Positions 24,437-33,489 of a DNA stretch of 64,000 bases are shown piece by piece. Under the pieces are notes generated by a model. It was not told the DNA's origin. It searched no databases and worked only from the letters and a program-made list of their open reading frames with translations. Positions within the stretch are counted from its first letter, which is position 1. Every line of letters starts with the position of its first letter. The DNA comes from Spongiibacteraceae bacterium UBA5047 (GTDB lineage Bacteria; Pseudomonadota; Gammaproteobacteria; Pseudomonadales; Spongiibacteraceae): contig DIBR01000011.1 of NCBI GenBank assembly GCA_002415025.1, positions 87,211-151,210 of the forward strand, given 5' to 3'. The position numbers and the translations under genes were made by a program.

Positions 24437-25488
24437 TATTCGCGGTCCTTATCCGCCAGTGGCAGTTGCTCCTGCTCATGCCCTTGCCTACCTTGCAAGC
24501 CAAAGTGGCGGTAAGCACTGGGGGTAACCATGCGCCCACGCGGTGTACGCACAATGTAGCCCTGCTGGATCAGGTAGGGTTCAAGCACATCTTCAATAGT
24601 TCCGCGCTCTTCACTGATGGCTGCCGCAATGGAATCTACGCCGACGGGGCCGCCATCAAACTTTTCGATCATGGCCATCAGCAAGCGTCGATCAAGGCGG
24701 TCAAAGCCCAGCGCATCAACCTTGAGCATGTCCAGCGCACGATCGGCGGTGTTGTGGTCGATATGGCCACTGCCCTTAACTTCGGCGTAGTCACGCACCC
24801 GCCGCAACAACCGGTTGACGATACGCGGTGTGCCCCGTGCGCGCCGTGCAATTTCCCGGGCGCCATCATCGTCTATTCCGATCTTCAGAATGCCGGCGGA
24901 GCGTTTGACAATATGCGTTAGATCTTTGACCTGATAGAACTCCAGTCGCTGCACAATACCAAAGCGGTCTCGCAGTGGCGAAGTCAGCAGACCGGCGCGA
25001 GTGGTGGCACCAACCAGCGTGAAAGGAGGCAAATCGAGCTTGATGGAGCGTGCGGCGGGGCCTTCGCCGATCATAATATCCAGCTGATAGTCTTCCATTG
25101 CCGGATACAGGATTTCTTCAATGTGCGGGCTGAGCCGATGTATCTCATCAATAAACAGTACATCACCCGGCTCAAGGTTGGTCATCAGGGCAGCCAGGTC
25201 GCCGGCCTTTTCCAATACCGGGCCGGAGGTCGTTTTCAGAGAGACCCCCATCTCATTGGCCAGAATGGCTGCAAGTGTCGTCTTACCCAGCCCCGGCGGG
25301 CCAAAGATCAGGGTGTGATCGAGCGGCTCATTACGCTTGCGAGCCGCACTGACAAATATGTCCATTTGCTCGCGTACAGCTTCCTGGCCAACGTAATCAG
25401 CCAGGGTTTTCGGACGGATAGCACGATCGAGATTCTCCTCAACCGGGTCGATTTTTTCCGCTGCAATCAGTCTGTCGGTTTCAATCAT
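24436..25488 (-). CDS. ruvB: RuvB, Holliday-junction branch-migration ATPase
   Basis: 350 residues. Walker A GPPGLGKTT (about 65-73), Walker B LFIDEIHR, sensor LVGATTRAG and a C-terminal winged helix (RTPRGRMVTPSAYRHFG). Hexameric AAA+ motor that drives branch migration with RuvA. Third gene of the ruvCAB unit, 74 bases after ruvA. Confidence 0.98.
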   Translation of the reverse strand: MIETDRLIAAEKIDPVEENLDRAIRPKTLADYVGQEAVREQMDIFVSAARKRNEPLDHTLIFGPPGLGKTTLAAILANEMGVSLKTTSGPVLEKAGDLAALMTNLEPGDVLFIDEIHRLSPHIEEILYPAMEDYQLDIMIGEGPAARSIKLDLPPFTLVGATTRAGLLTSPLRDRFGIVQRLEFYQVKDLTHIVKRSAGILKIGIDDDGAREIARRARGTPRIVNRLLRRVRDYAEVKGSGHIDHNTADRALDMLKVDALGFDRLDRRLLMAMIEKFDGGPVGVDSIAAAISEERGTIEDVLEPYLIQQGYIVRTPRGRMVTPSAYRHFGLQGRQGHEQEQLPLADKDRE

Positions 25489-25562
25489 GCGTATGCTTTC
25501 CGCCTGTTACGTCTGCAGCTGCCAGTCTACCGCAGTTAAGCGCCATCCTTCCCTGTCGATCC

Positions 25563-26156
25563 CTATTTGCTAATCATGGTTTTAAGCGCCTGCCTGATCA
25601 GCTCCTCAACCGGTAAGTCGTCTCCGGATACCGCTGCGATCGCGCGCGAAGCCTCCTGCGGTTTGTAACCGAGAGCAATCAGCGCCTCTTCGGCTTCACC
25701 GCCTGCATCGACCTTGCGCGCAGCCGGTGCAACACCGGCGCCGGCCGGTTGATAATCCTTGAGTCGGTCACGCATCTCAATTACCAGCCGCTCGGCCGTC
25801 TTTTTACCGACACCGGGCAATTTCACCAGCGAGGCGCTGTCTTCGGCAAGCACCAGAGCAACAAATTCGCCTACGTCGACACCGGACAATACGGTCAGAG
25901 CCAATTTGGGGCCCACACCGTTTACCTTGATCAGGTCGCGGAACAACGATCGCGTCTGGCCATCAATAAAACCGTAAAGCTGCTGCGCATCCTCGCGAAC
26001 AACAAAATGCGTTAGCAAGGTGACTTCGCTGCCCGGATCAGGAAGCTGATAGAGCGTTGTCATGGGCACCAACACTTCATAGCCAAGCCCGGAGCATTCC
26101 ACCAATATCTCGGGAGCACGTTTTTCCAGCAGTGTGCCGCGAATGCGTCCAATCAT
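25563..26156 (-). CDS. ruvA: RuvA, Holliday-junction recognition protein
   Basis: 197 residues: an N-terminal OB fold (MIGRIRGTLLEK), two helix-hairpin-helix motifs (VNGVGPKLALTVLSG and LPGVGKKTAERLVIEM) and a C-terminal RuvB-binding domain (ALIALGYKPQEASRAI). The ATG overlaps the ruvC stop by one base. Binds four-way junctions as a tetramer and loads RuvB. Confidence 0.98.
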   Translation of the reverse strand: MIGRIRGTLLEKRAPEILVECSGLGYEVLVPMTTLYQLPDPGSEVTLLTHFVVREDAQQLYGFIDGQTRSLFRDLIKVNGVGPKLALTVLSGVDVGEFVALVLAEDSASLVKLPGVGKKTAERLVIEMRDRLKDYQPAGAGVAPAARKVDAGGEAEEALIALGYKPQEASRAIAAVSGDDLPVEELIRQALKTMISK

Positions 26157-26683
26157 TATGACAAGCGCCCCCTGCGCATACGACCGCGTACGGTCGGTTG
26201 ATTCAAGTTACCGAGGCTTTGACGGCTGTGAGCGTGGCAGAGCGCCGCCGCCAGCGCATCGGCTGCGTCTTCTTGAGGCGCAGCCGGCAACGACAACAGC
26301 GTTTTGACCATATGTTGCACCTGCTCCTTGTTCGCCGCGCCGGTGCCGACTACAGATTTTTTAATTTGGCGGGCGGTGTATTCTGCAACCGGCAGTTCAC
26401 GGCTGACACAGGCGGCCACCGCCGCTCCACGCGCCTGCCCCAGTTTCAGGGCAGAACCGGCACTTTTGGCCATAAAGACCTCTTCCACCGCCACCTCGTC
26501 AGGGCAATGCTCTTCGATAATGGTAGAAATGCAGTCGAATATGACTTTCAGGCGCGCCGGCAAAGGGCCGGTCGGCAGGCGTATAACACCGCTACTGAGG
26601 TAGTGGTGTCTGTTTCCGTCACAGCGAATCAGGCCGAACCCGGTTTTCACTGAGCCGGGGTCTATCCCCAGTATTATGCTCAT
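26156..26683 (-). CDS. ruvC: RuvC, Holliday-junction resolvase
   Basis: 175 residues. Catalytic acidic residues are visible: Asp in GIDPGSVKTG (residue 7), Glu in AVEEVFMAKS (about 67), and the pair in EDAADALAAALCH (about 140). Dimeric endonuclease that cuts four-way junctions held by RuvAB. First gene of ruvCAB, 64 bases after yebC. Confidence 0.98.
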   Translation of the reverse strand: MSIILGIDPGSVKTGFGLIRCDGNRHHYLSSGVIRLPTGPLPARLKVIFDCISTIIEEHCPDEVAVEEVFMAKSAGSALKLGQARGAAVAACVSRELPVAEYTARQIKKSVVGTGAANKEQVQHMVKTLLSLPAAPQEDAADALAAALCHAHSRQSLGNLNQPTVRGRMRRGRLS

Positions 26684-26747
26684 AGATGCCGATAATGCCG
26701 TAGTGGGCGCAGTGATGACAGCGCTCTATTATCAGCGTCGCAGTGTA

Positions 26748-27494
26748 TCAGGAAAGCGCTTCAAGCACTGCCTGTGGAATATCGGCATTGGTGTAAACGT
26801 TTTGTACATCGTCCAGGTCTTCGAGCATATCAATCAAACCAAGAATGGTTTCGGCGCCATCCTGGTCAAGCTCTACCGTGGTCGCAGGCAACATGGTCAC
26901 CTCGGCATTGGCAGGTGCAAATCCGGCCGCTTCTATAGCGTCTTTGATCTGCATAAAATCTTCCCAGGGAGTGAGAATATCCACCGAGCCGTCGTCGTTG
27001 TTCACAAGGTCGTCAGCGCCGGCTTCCAGCGCCACTTCCATCAGGGCATCTTCATCAATATCCGGGTCGAAACTGATCTGGCCGACCCGGCTAAACAAAT
27101 AGGCAACCGAACCATCGGTACCAAGGTTGCCTCCGCGCTTGCTAAAAGCATGACGCACTTCAGCCACGGTGCGGTTGCGATTGTCCGTCATGCATTCTAC
27201 CAGTACCGCCACACCGCCAGAGCCGTAACCCTCGTAGGTAACCTCTTCGTAGTTGCTGTCGTCGCCATCACCGGTTCCGCGCGCTATCGCTTTCTCGATG
27301 GTGTCCTTTTTCATATTCGCGGTTAGCGCCTTATCCATAACAGCGCGCAGTCGCGGATTATCTTCAGGAAGACCACCGCCCATTCGGGCAGCAACGACGA
27401 TTTCACGAATTATCTTGGTAAACACCTTGCCGCGTTTGGCATCCTGGGCCGCCTTGCGGTGTTTTATATTGGCCCATTTGCTGTGTCCTGCCAT
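26748..27494 (-). CDS. YebC/PmpR family protein
   Basis: 248 residues, full length, starting MAGHSKWANIKHRKAAQDAKRG, the invariant N-terminus of the family. The acidic central domain contains YEGYGSGGVAVLVEC. Members act as transcriptional regulators, and YebC-type proteins have been described as ribosome-associated factors that relieve stalling at proline runs. Placement between aspS and ruvC is conserved in gammaproteobacteria. Confidence 0.96.
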   Translation of the reverse strand: MAGHSKWANIKHRKAAQDAKRGKVFTKIIREIVVAARMGGGLPEDNPRLRAVMDKALTANMKKDTIEKAIARGTGDGDDSNYEEVTYEGYGSGGVAVLVECMTDNRNRTVAEVRHAFSKRGGNLGTDGSVAYLFSRVGQISFDPDIDEDALMEVALEAGADDLVNNDDGSVDILTPWEDFMQIKDAIEAAGFAPANAEVTMLPATTVELDQDGAETILGLIDMLEDLDDVQNVYTNADIPQAVLEALS

Positions 27495-27514
27495 GACTAA
27501 CTACTCCAGCACTC

Positions 27515-29317
27515 TTATCCTTGCTTGTCCTGCGACTGTTCGCGCGATTGATCTTGCCCGGTGCTGCGCAAGCGAATATTGAGCTCGCTCAGCTGCTTGC
27601 TCTCCACCACTCCCGGCGCATCAGTCATAACACAGGCGGCAGACTGGGTTTTGGGGAAGGCAATAACGTCACGAATAGACTTGGCACCCGTCATCAGCAT
27701 GACAATGCGATCCAGACCGAAGGCGAGACCTCCGTGGGGCGGGCAACCGTATTTCAGGGCGTCGAGCAGGAAGCCAAACTTTTCTTCCGACTCTTCTGTA
27801 CCGATACCGAGTATGCGGAACACGGCTTGCTGCATATCGCTTTTGTGGATACGAATAGATCCGCCGCCCAGCTCGGTGCCGTTAAGTACCAGGTCGTAGG
27901 CCTTGGACAAGGCTGCGCCGGGGTTTGCCTCCAATTCTTCAGGCGTACAGGTTGGCGCCGTAAAAGGATGGTGCAGCGAGGTCCAGTTGCCACTGCTGTC
28001 TTCCTCAAACATGGGGAAATCGACAACCCACAGCGGCGCCCACTGGCGTTCGATCATCTCCAGGTCTTCGCCCACCTTGACGCGCAACGCACCCAGAGCC
28101 TCGTTCACAACGGTGGTTTTATCCGCCCCAAAGAACACAATATCGCCGTCGGCGACAGCAAGCCGCTCCATCATTTGCAGCACAATATCATCAGGCATAA
28201 ATTTCAGGATGGGAGATTGCAACCCTTCAACGCCTTTGGCGAGCTCGTTGATTTTGATCCAGGCCAGACCTTTAGCGCCGTAAATGCCAACAAATTTGGT
28301 GTATTCGTCAATTTCCTTGCGCGACAAGCGGGCGCCACCCGTCACCTTCAATGCTGCCACCCGACCTTTCGGGTCATTGGCAGGCCCATTGAAGACCTTG
28401 AAATCCACCTGCTTCATCAGGTCTTCTACATCCACCAACTCCAGTGGTATGCGCAAATCGGGGCGGTCGCTGCCATAACGCAACATCGCCTCTGCGTAGC
28501 TCATACGCGGCAATTCACCGAGATCGACATCCAGCACCTGCAGGAACAACTGGCGCATCATGCCCTCTGTGATGGCCATGATCTCGTCCTGATCCATAAA
28601 GGAAGTTTCAAGGTCGATCTGGGTGAATTCCGGCTGACGATCGGCACGCAGGTCCTCGTCGCGGAAACATTTAGCAATTTGGTAGTAGCGATCCATCCCC
28701 GCCACCATCAGCAACTGTTTAAAAAGCTGTGGCGATTGTGGCAAAGCAAAGAATTTGCCGGCATGGGTGCGACTGGGAACCAGATAGTCGCGGGCGCCTT
28801 CCGGTGTTGCCCGGGTCAGAATGGGAGTTTCAATATCCAGAAAGCCATTGTCGTCCAGATAATTGCGCAAAATAGACGTGATTTTGCTGCGCAGCCTCAG
28901 TTTATCAGCGATTTCGCTACGGCGAAGGTCCAGATAGCGATAGCGCAGACGCACATCCTCGCCAACATCTGTGTGTGTGTCCAACTGGAAGGGAGGGGTT
29001 TCGGCGCTGTTGAGAATTTCCAGCTCCTTGCCGAGCACCTCGATTTCACCCGTTGGCATATTGGCGTTTACGGTTTCGGCGGTGCGAGCGCGCACACGCC
29101 CCTTTACTTGCAGCACATACTCACCGCGTACTTTGTCTGCGCGCTGGAAGTGTTCTTCGGTGTCGGGGTCAAAGACTACTTGCACGATGCCGTCGCGATC
29201 CCGCAAATCCAGAAAAATCACCCCGCCGTGATCCCGGCGCCGGTCAACCCAGCCGCACAAGGTAACTTCCTGATCAATATGGCTCTTGCGGAGGCTCCCG
29301 CAATAATCGCTGCGCAT
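27515..29317 (-). CDS. aspS: AspS, aspartyl-tRNA synthetase
   Basis: 600 residues. An N-terminal OB-fold anticodon-binding domain (1-110), class II catalytic core with motif 2 (FRDEDLRADRQPEFTQID), the bacterial GAD insertion (about 290-420) and motif 3 (GLAFGLDRIVML) near residue 530. Charges tRNA-Asp; whether it also charges tRNA-Asn cannot be told from this window. First gene of the aspS-yebC-ruvCAB run. Confidence 0.98.
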   Translation of the reverse strand: MRSDYCGSLRKSHIDQEVTLCGWVDRRRDHGGVIFLDLRDRDGIVQVVFDPDTEEHFQRADKVRGEYVLQVKGRVRARTAETVNANMPTGEIEVLGKELEILNSAETPPFQLDTHTDVGEDVRLRYRYLDLRRSEIADKLRLRSKITSILRNYLDDNGFLDIETPILTRATPEGARDYLVPSRTHAGKFFALPQSPQLFKQLLMVAGMDRYYQIAKCFRDEDLRADRQPEFTQIDLETSFMDQDEIMAITEGMMRQLFLQVLDVDLGELPRMSYAEAMLRYGSDRPDLRIPLELVDVEDLMKQVDFKVFNGPANDPKGRVAALKVTGGARLSRKEIDEYTKFVGIYGAKGLAWIKINELAKGVEGLQSPILKFMPDDIVLQMMERLAVADGDIVFFGADKTTVVNEALGALRVKVGEDLEMIERQWAPLWVVDFPMFEEDSSGNWTSLHHPFTAPTCTPEELEANPGAALSKAYDLVLNGTELGGGSIRIHKSDMQQAVFRILGIGTEESEEKFGFLLDALKYGCPPHGGLAFGLDRIVMLMTGAKSIRDVIAFPKTQSAACVMTDAPGVVESKQLSELNIRLRSTGQDQSREQSQDKQG

Positions 29318-29344
29318 TATCTGTTTCCCATAGATGTATAAAAA

Positions 29345-29614
29345 TTAACCAGCGTCACTGGATGTGCTGCTCTTGGCAGCGGTGCTCGATTCGGATTTGC
29401 TGCCGGAATCTCCAGCCAGATTCTTTTTCCCGCCCGATTTAAAATCGGTTTCGTACCAGCCGCCGCCCTTGAGACGAAAGGCCGCAGCCGAAATTCGCTT
29501 CTTCAGCGAAGGCTTCTCACAGTTTGGGCAATCCACCAGAGGCTCATCACTCATCTTTTGAATGGCTTCCAGCTCGTGCGCACAGGCGTCACACCGATAT
29601 TCATAAATTGGCAT
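29345..29614 (-). CDS. FmdB-family zinc-ribbon regulatory protein
   Basis: 89 residues. Two CxxC pairs (CDAC and CPNC) form a zinc ribbon in the first 45 residues, with the family start MPIYEYRC. A conserved GGWYETDFKSGGKKN segment follows, then a serine-rich tail. Function not established; often next to aspS as here, 27 bases upstream. Confidence 0.9.
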   Translation of the reverse strand: MPIYEYRCDACAHELEAIQKMSDEPLVDCPNCEKPSLKKRISAAAFRLKGGGWYETDFKSGGKKNLAGDSGSKSESSTAAKSSTSSDAG

Positions 29615-29805
29615 AGTCGCCTCCTACTTCTTCAAGTCCAATAGTGAGATCAGGCAGTTGCCCAAAAAAGGAGCCGGATTATACCGTAAACCGTCGGCGG
29701 GGATAAATGCCCATTGCGAGGCAGCTATATGGCTTTGAGGAAAGGTGTTGCGCGAAGCGGGCATTGACCGGGAATTCAGCCCCGTCAGCCGGAAAGAGGG
29801 AGGCT

Positions 29806-29830
29806 TGCCGGCCCGCAAAGCGGGCCGGCA
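29806..29830 (-). terminator. GC-rich hairpin after the HU-like gene
   Basis: A perfect 11-bp stem TGCCGGCCCGC and GCGGGCCGGCA with a 3-base loop begins 6 bases after the HU-like stop. No T-run follows on the minus strand, so it may act as a transcript-end stabiliser or a Rho-dependent boundary rather than a classical terminator. Confidence 0.45.
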
Positions 29831-29835
29831 GTGAC

Positions 29836-30330
29836 TCAGGAAGCGTATTCCTTGAGTTTTTTCAGCGGACGTACCTTAACAGCGATGCTGGCAGGCTTGG
29901 CCTTGAAGGTCGTTTCCTGACCCGTAAAGGGGTTAACACCCTTACGCGCCTTACGAGCGGGCTTCTTGACCGTAACGACTTTCATAAGGCCCGGAATGGT
30001 GAACTCACCCAGACCTTTCTTGGAAACGCTACGAGCAATCAGTGATTCCAGCTCGTCCAGAACCGCAGATACCTGCTTGCGGTTCAACGTAGTTGCTTCG
30101 GCGATATCATTGAGAATCTGACTCTTGGTCATTTTCGCTTTGATAGGGCCGGTAGCAGCTTTTTTAGCGGGAGCAGCTTTCTTCGCGGGAGCTTTTTTAG
30201 CAGGAGCCTTCTTGGCCGCCACTTTTTTAGCTGGGGCTTTCTTGGCAGCTACCTTCTTGGCAGGAGCCTTTTTAGCTACGGCCTTTTTCTTGGCCGGCGC
30301 CTTTTTCTTTGGAGCAGCTTTCTTCGCCAT
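29836..30330 (-). CDS. HU-family DNA-binding protein with a histone-H1-like lysine/alanine tail
   Basis: 164 residues. Residues 1-60 are a repeat of PAKK and AAKK units rich in Lys, Ala and Pro, like histone H1 C-terminal tails and AlgP. Residues 65-164 are an HU/IHF domain (MTKSQILNDIAEAT, GEFTIPGLMKV, KPARKARKGVNPFTG). The tail would bind DNA nonspecifically and compact it beyond the HU core. The start ATG at 30330 is the first in frame and has a weak site upstream. Repetitive DNA in the tail could vary in copy number. It could serve as a major nucleoid protein; that is inference. Confidence 0.9.
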   Translation of the reverse strand: MAKKAAPKKKAPAKKKAVAKKAPAKKVAAKKAPAKKVAAKKAPAKKAPAKKAAPAKKAATGPIKAKMTKSQILNDIAEATTLNRKQVSAVLDELESLIARSVSKKGLGEFTIPGLMKVVTVKKPARKARKGVNPFTGQETTFKAKPASIAVKVRPLKKLKEYAS

Positions 30331-30482
30331 ACGTCGTTATTCCTGTGTGCTGTTGTTAGAGTAGGTTTCCCCGACAGGTCTTTTTTGGCGCTACACATCG
30401 CGGTCAATCAATGTGATTTCACGCTGTATATATAGTGCCGACGCAAGATATAAGCGATCCCGCACTGTAATACAAGGGTTTT

Positions 30483-30609
30483 TTGATCAAAATTGCGGTT
30501 TTTTGCTAAATTCTGCCGGTTGAAAGCGCGAGTTCGGCACGCAGGAATTGTGAGGGCAAACCCGCACGCGCATGCATTGCAAAAACGCGCAGGGGCAACG
30601 CCCCTTTTT
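30483..30609 (+). ncRNA. Possible intergenic small RNA upstream of the HU-like gene (low confidence)
   Basis: A moderate promoter, TTGATC (30483-30488), 18 bases, TAAATT (30507-30512), is followed at about 30591 by GGGGC-AAC-GCCCC and TTTTT, a short intrinsic terminator on the plus strand. No plus-strand ORF is present. The implied transcript would be about 90 nt. The promoter match is only moderate, so this is a candidate only. Confidence 0.3.
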
Positions 30610-30627
30610 ACGGCTCTGCAGTCGCCC

Positions 30628-31059
30628 TCAAGGTTGCACCTCGAAATGTAAACTAGCGTCTGAAAAGGCTTGTTTTAATGTGCTGACACGCTCTTGCAGG
30701 AGCACTTTTTCATAGGCCACCGAGGCCACACAGCCCCACACTGGTTTGGGCCAGGCAGCATCGTTATGAAAGCGCGCAATATGGTGAATGTGAAGCTGGG
30801 GAACCATATTGCCCAATGCAGCAATATTCATTTTGTCGGCGGAAAATTCACGCGTCATAATTTCCGAGACTTCGCTGGACTCACACATAAACTGATGCTG
30901 GTCCGATTCGGAAAGCTCGTGCAGTTCGGTCATCCCGGCGCGCCGTGGCACCAGAACAAGCCAGGGGTAGTTCGCGTCCAGCATCAGCAAAAGACGACAC
31001 AGTGGCAGATCGCCCAGCCAGCATGTATCCGCCGCAAGGCGCTTATCAAGTTCAAACAT
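30628..31059 (-). CDS. HIT-domain nucleotide hydrolase
   Basis: 143 residues, histidine-triad fold. The triad region reads QLHIHHIARFHND near residue 100, with the Pseudomonas-like continuation AWPKPVWG. HIT proteins hydrolyse or transfer nucleotidyl groups from substrates such as AMP-lysine or dinucleoside polyphosphates; the substrate here is unknown. Divergent from proS. Confidence 0.9.
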   Translation of the reverse strand: MFELDKRLAADTCWLGDLPLCRLLLMLDANYPWLVLVPRRAGMTELHELSESDQHQFMCESSEVSEIMTREFSADKMNIAALGNMVPQLHIHHIARFHNDAAWPKPVWGCVASVAYEKVLLQERVSTLKQAFSDASLHFEVQP

Positions 31060-31160
31060 GATTTCTCCAAAGATGCGTTGTGGGTTGGGTAAAGCCCTAA
31101 CAGTCTGGCGGCGTTAGCGTGTAAAATGCCGAAAATTTACTTTCCAAGGCTAGATTTAGC

Positions 31161-32885
31161 ATGCGCGCCAGTCAATTCCTTATTGCCACCCAAAAAGAGA
31201 CACCCGCCGACGCCGAAGTTATCAGTCACAAGCTGATGCTACGTGCCGGAATGATTCGGAAACTGGCCACGGGATTGTACACCTGGCTGCCCGCCGGTTT
31301 GCGAGTACTGCGTAAAGTAGAGCGTATTGTGCGTGAGGAAATGGACCGCAGCGGCGCTCAGGAGGTATTAATGCCGGTTGTCCAGCCCGGTGAGCTCTGG
31401 CAGCAATCAGGTCGCTGGCAGCAATACGGCCCCGAGCTACTGCGTATCAGTGACCGCCATTCCAGAGAGTTCTGTCTCGGCCCAACCCATGAAGAGGTGA
31501 TTACCCACCTGGTCAGTAATGAATTGAAAAGCTACAAGCAGCTGCCGGTGAATTTCTATCAAATTCAAACCAAATTCCGCGATGAAATCCGTCCGCGTTT
31601 TGGTGTTATGCGTTCGCGCGAATTTATTATGAAAGACGCCTATTCCTTTCATCTTGATCAGGAGTCGCTGCAGACAACTTACGAGCGGATGTACCAGGCC
31701 TATTCCAGCATTTTCACCCGGATTGGCCTCGACTTTCGCCCTGTGATTGCCGACACCGGCTCTATTGGTGGCACCGGCTCTCACGAATTTCATGTGCTCG
31801 CCGAATCCGGCGAAGACGACATCGCCTTCTCCGACACCAGTGACTATGCCGCCAATATAGAAATGGCAGAAGCGATTTGCAGCACCACCCGCCCCGCCGC
31901 CAGCGCGGAGCTGAACAAGGTGTCTACTCCCGGCGCAAAAAGCATTGAGGAAGTCTGCACAGCGCTGTCAGTCGATGCGTCAACAACGGTAAAAACCCTG
32001 ATAGTGCGGGCCGAAAATGACGAGGGTGAGGCTGCGGGGCTTATCGCTCTGGTTGTACGTGGCGATCATCAGCTAAACGACATTAAGGCAGAAAAGCTGG
32101 CTGGCGTGTTATCGCCCCTGCAAATGGCGAGCGATGAGGACATAAAAGCCGCGCTGCCCTGCGGTGCCGGTTCTCTGGGGCCGGTGGGCTTACCTGTCCC
32201 GGTGATTGTGGACCGCTCCGCCGCCGCCTTGTCGGATTTTGTCTGCGGCGCCAATGAAGATGATTTTCATCTCACCGGCGTGAATTGGGAGCGAGACTGC
32301 GCGTTAGGCCGGGTTGAAGATATCCGCAATGTACAGACCGGCGACCCCAGTCCTGACGGTAAGGGCAGCCTGCTGATCAAGCGCGGCATTGAGGTTGGCC
32401 ACATATTCCAGCTCGGCAAAAAGTATTCAGATGCCATGAACGCAACCGTACTGGACGAATCCGGGCGCGAAGCGGTGGTCACCATGGGTTGCTATGGCAT
32501 AGGTATTACCCGTGTTGTAGCGGCAGCCATTGAGCAAAACCACGATGACAACGGCATTGTCTGGCCAGAGGCCATCGCGCCCTTCCAACTCGCACTGGTG
32601 CCGCTCAACATGCAAAAGTCCGACCGGGTTAAAGCAGCCGTCGAAGCGCTCTATTCCGAGCTTGTCGCGCTGGGCATTGATGTACTTATGGATGACCGCA
32701 ACGAACGCCCCGGGGTTAAATTTGCAGACATCGAGTTGATCGGCATTCCCCACCGTATCGTCATTGGCGATCGAGGCCTCGATGAAGGCAAACTCGAATA
32801 CCGCCACCGCCGCGCCGAGGCCAACGAAGAATTCGAGCTGGAGAACGCTATTGCCTTTATTCAGTCCAAGTTGTCAGTACATTAG
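31161..32885 (+). CDS. proS: ProS, prolyl-tRNA synthetase (bacterial type with editing domain)
   Basis: 574 residues. Class II core with motif 1 (EVLMPVVQPGELWQQSGR) and motif 2 (FRDEIRPRFGVMRSREF), an INS editing domain (about 225-400) that clears Ala-tRNA-Pro, motif 3 (MGCYGIGITRVV) and the anticodon-binding C-terminus. Length equals the E. coli enzyme (572). The ATG at 31161 is preceded by only a weak ribosome-binding site. The transglycosylase gene overlaps its end. Confidence 0.98.
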   Translation: MRASQFLIATQKETPADAEVISHKLMLRAGMIRKLATGLYTWLPAGLRVLRKVERIVREEMDRSGAQEVLMPVVQPGELWQQSGRWQQYGPELLRISDRHSREFCLGPTHEEVITHLVSNELKSYKQLPVNFYQIQTKFRDEIRPRFGVMRSREFIMKDAYSFHLDQESLQTTYERMYQAYSSIFTRIGLDFRPVIADTGSIGGTGSHEFHVLAESGEDDIAFSDTSDYAANIEMAEAICSTTRPAASAELNKVSTPGAKSIEEVCTALSVDASTTVKTLIVRAENDEGEAAGLIALVVRGDHQLNDIKAEKLAGVLSPLQMASDEDIKAALPCGAGSLGPVGLPVPVIVDRSAAALSDFVCGANEDDFHLTGVNWERDCALGRVEDIRNVQTGDPSPDGKGSLLIKRGIEVGHIFQLGKKYSDAMNATVLDESGREAVVTMGCYGIGITRVVAAAIEQNHDDNGIVWPEAIAPFQLALVPLNMQKSDRVKAAVEALYSELVALGIDVLMDDRNERPGVKFADIELIGIPHRIVIGDRGLDEGKLEYRHRRAEANEEFELENAIAFIQSKLSVH

Positions 32886-33465
32886 GCAACTCGCCGCAAT
32901 TTTTGCGCTGTTGTGGGCGCTGCCGGCACACACCCAACTGGCGCCCGACAAGCTACCCGATCAGGAACACGCTGAGCTGCGGCAGTTTCTGAAAAACACC
33001 ATCGCCGATGCCAGTAGCTTTCGCGATCGTTTTGATGCAGAAGTCTGGCTGCTCGACATGTCTGGCCGGCTGGAGCGTTTTATCGACGACCCGCAAGCTC
33101 GACTGGAGCTATTGCGCGCTGTGCACTTTGAAGCCAGCAATGCAAACCTGAAACCGGATCTTGTGCTGGCATTAATTGAGATAGAAAGTGGCTTCGACCG
33201 ATTTGCGGTATCTCGTGCCGGAGCGCAGGGCTTAATGCAGGTGATGCCCTTCTGGAAAAATGAAATCGGACGACCCGACGACAACCTCACCGATCCATAC
33301 ACCAACCTGCGCTACGGCTGTAGAATCCTGCAATACTACGTCGACAAGGAAAAAGGCAACATGATGCACGCGCTGGCACGCTACAACGGCAGTTATGGCA
33401 AGCTGTGGTATCCGCGCCGCGTGATGGACGCCTGGATCAAACGCTGGCGCGCAGGCAACCTGTAA
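32851..33465 (+). CDS. SLT-type lytic transglycosylase
   Basis: 204 residues from a TTG at 32851 with GGAG eight bases upstream; the open frame extends to 32764, but the added residues are antisense-like frame overlap with proS. A signal peptide (RQLAAIFALLWALPAHTQ) precedes the SLT domain: catalytic Glu in ALIEIESGFDR, then SRAGAQGLMQVMP, then YNLRYGC-type and ARYNGSYGK motifs. It cleaves peptidoglycan glycan strands with anhydromuramic-end formation. The start overlaps proS by 35 bases, implying coupled expression. Confidence 0.88.
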   Translation: MPLFSPSCQYIRQLAAIFALLWALPAHTQLAPDKLPDQEHAELRQFLKNTIADASSFRDRFDAEVWLLDMSGRLERFIDDPQARLELLRAVHFEASNANLKPDLVLALIEIESGFDRFAVSRAGAQGLMQVMPFWKNEIGRPDDNLTDPYTNLRYGCRILQYYVDKEKGNMMHALARYNGSYGKLWYPRRVMDAWIKRWRAGNL

Positions 33466-33489
33466 GCCTGGCTGCAACCATAAGGTCGG

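Noticed and set aside
27521..29341. 606-codon open frame on the plus strand opposite aspS
   Set aside because: It is the antisense frame of a complete, highly conserved synthetase; it has no start context and no protein family features. High-GC codon usage produces such frames.
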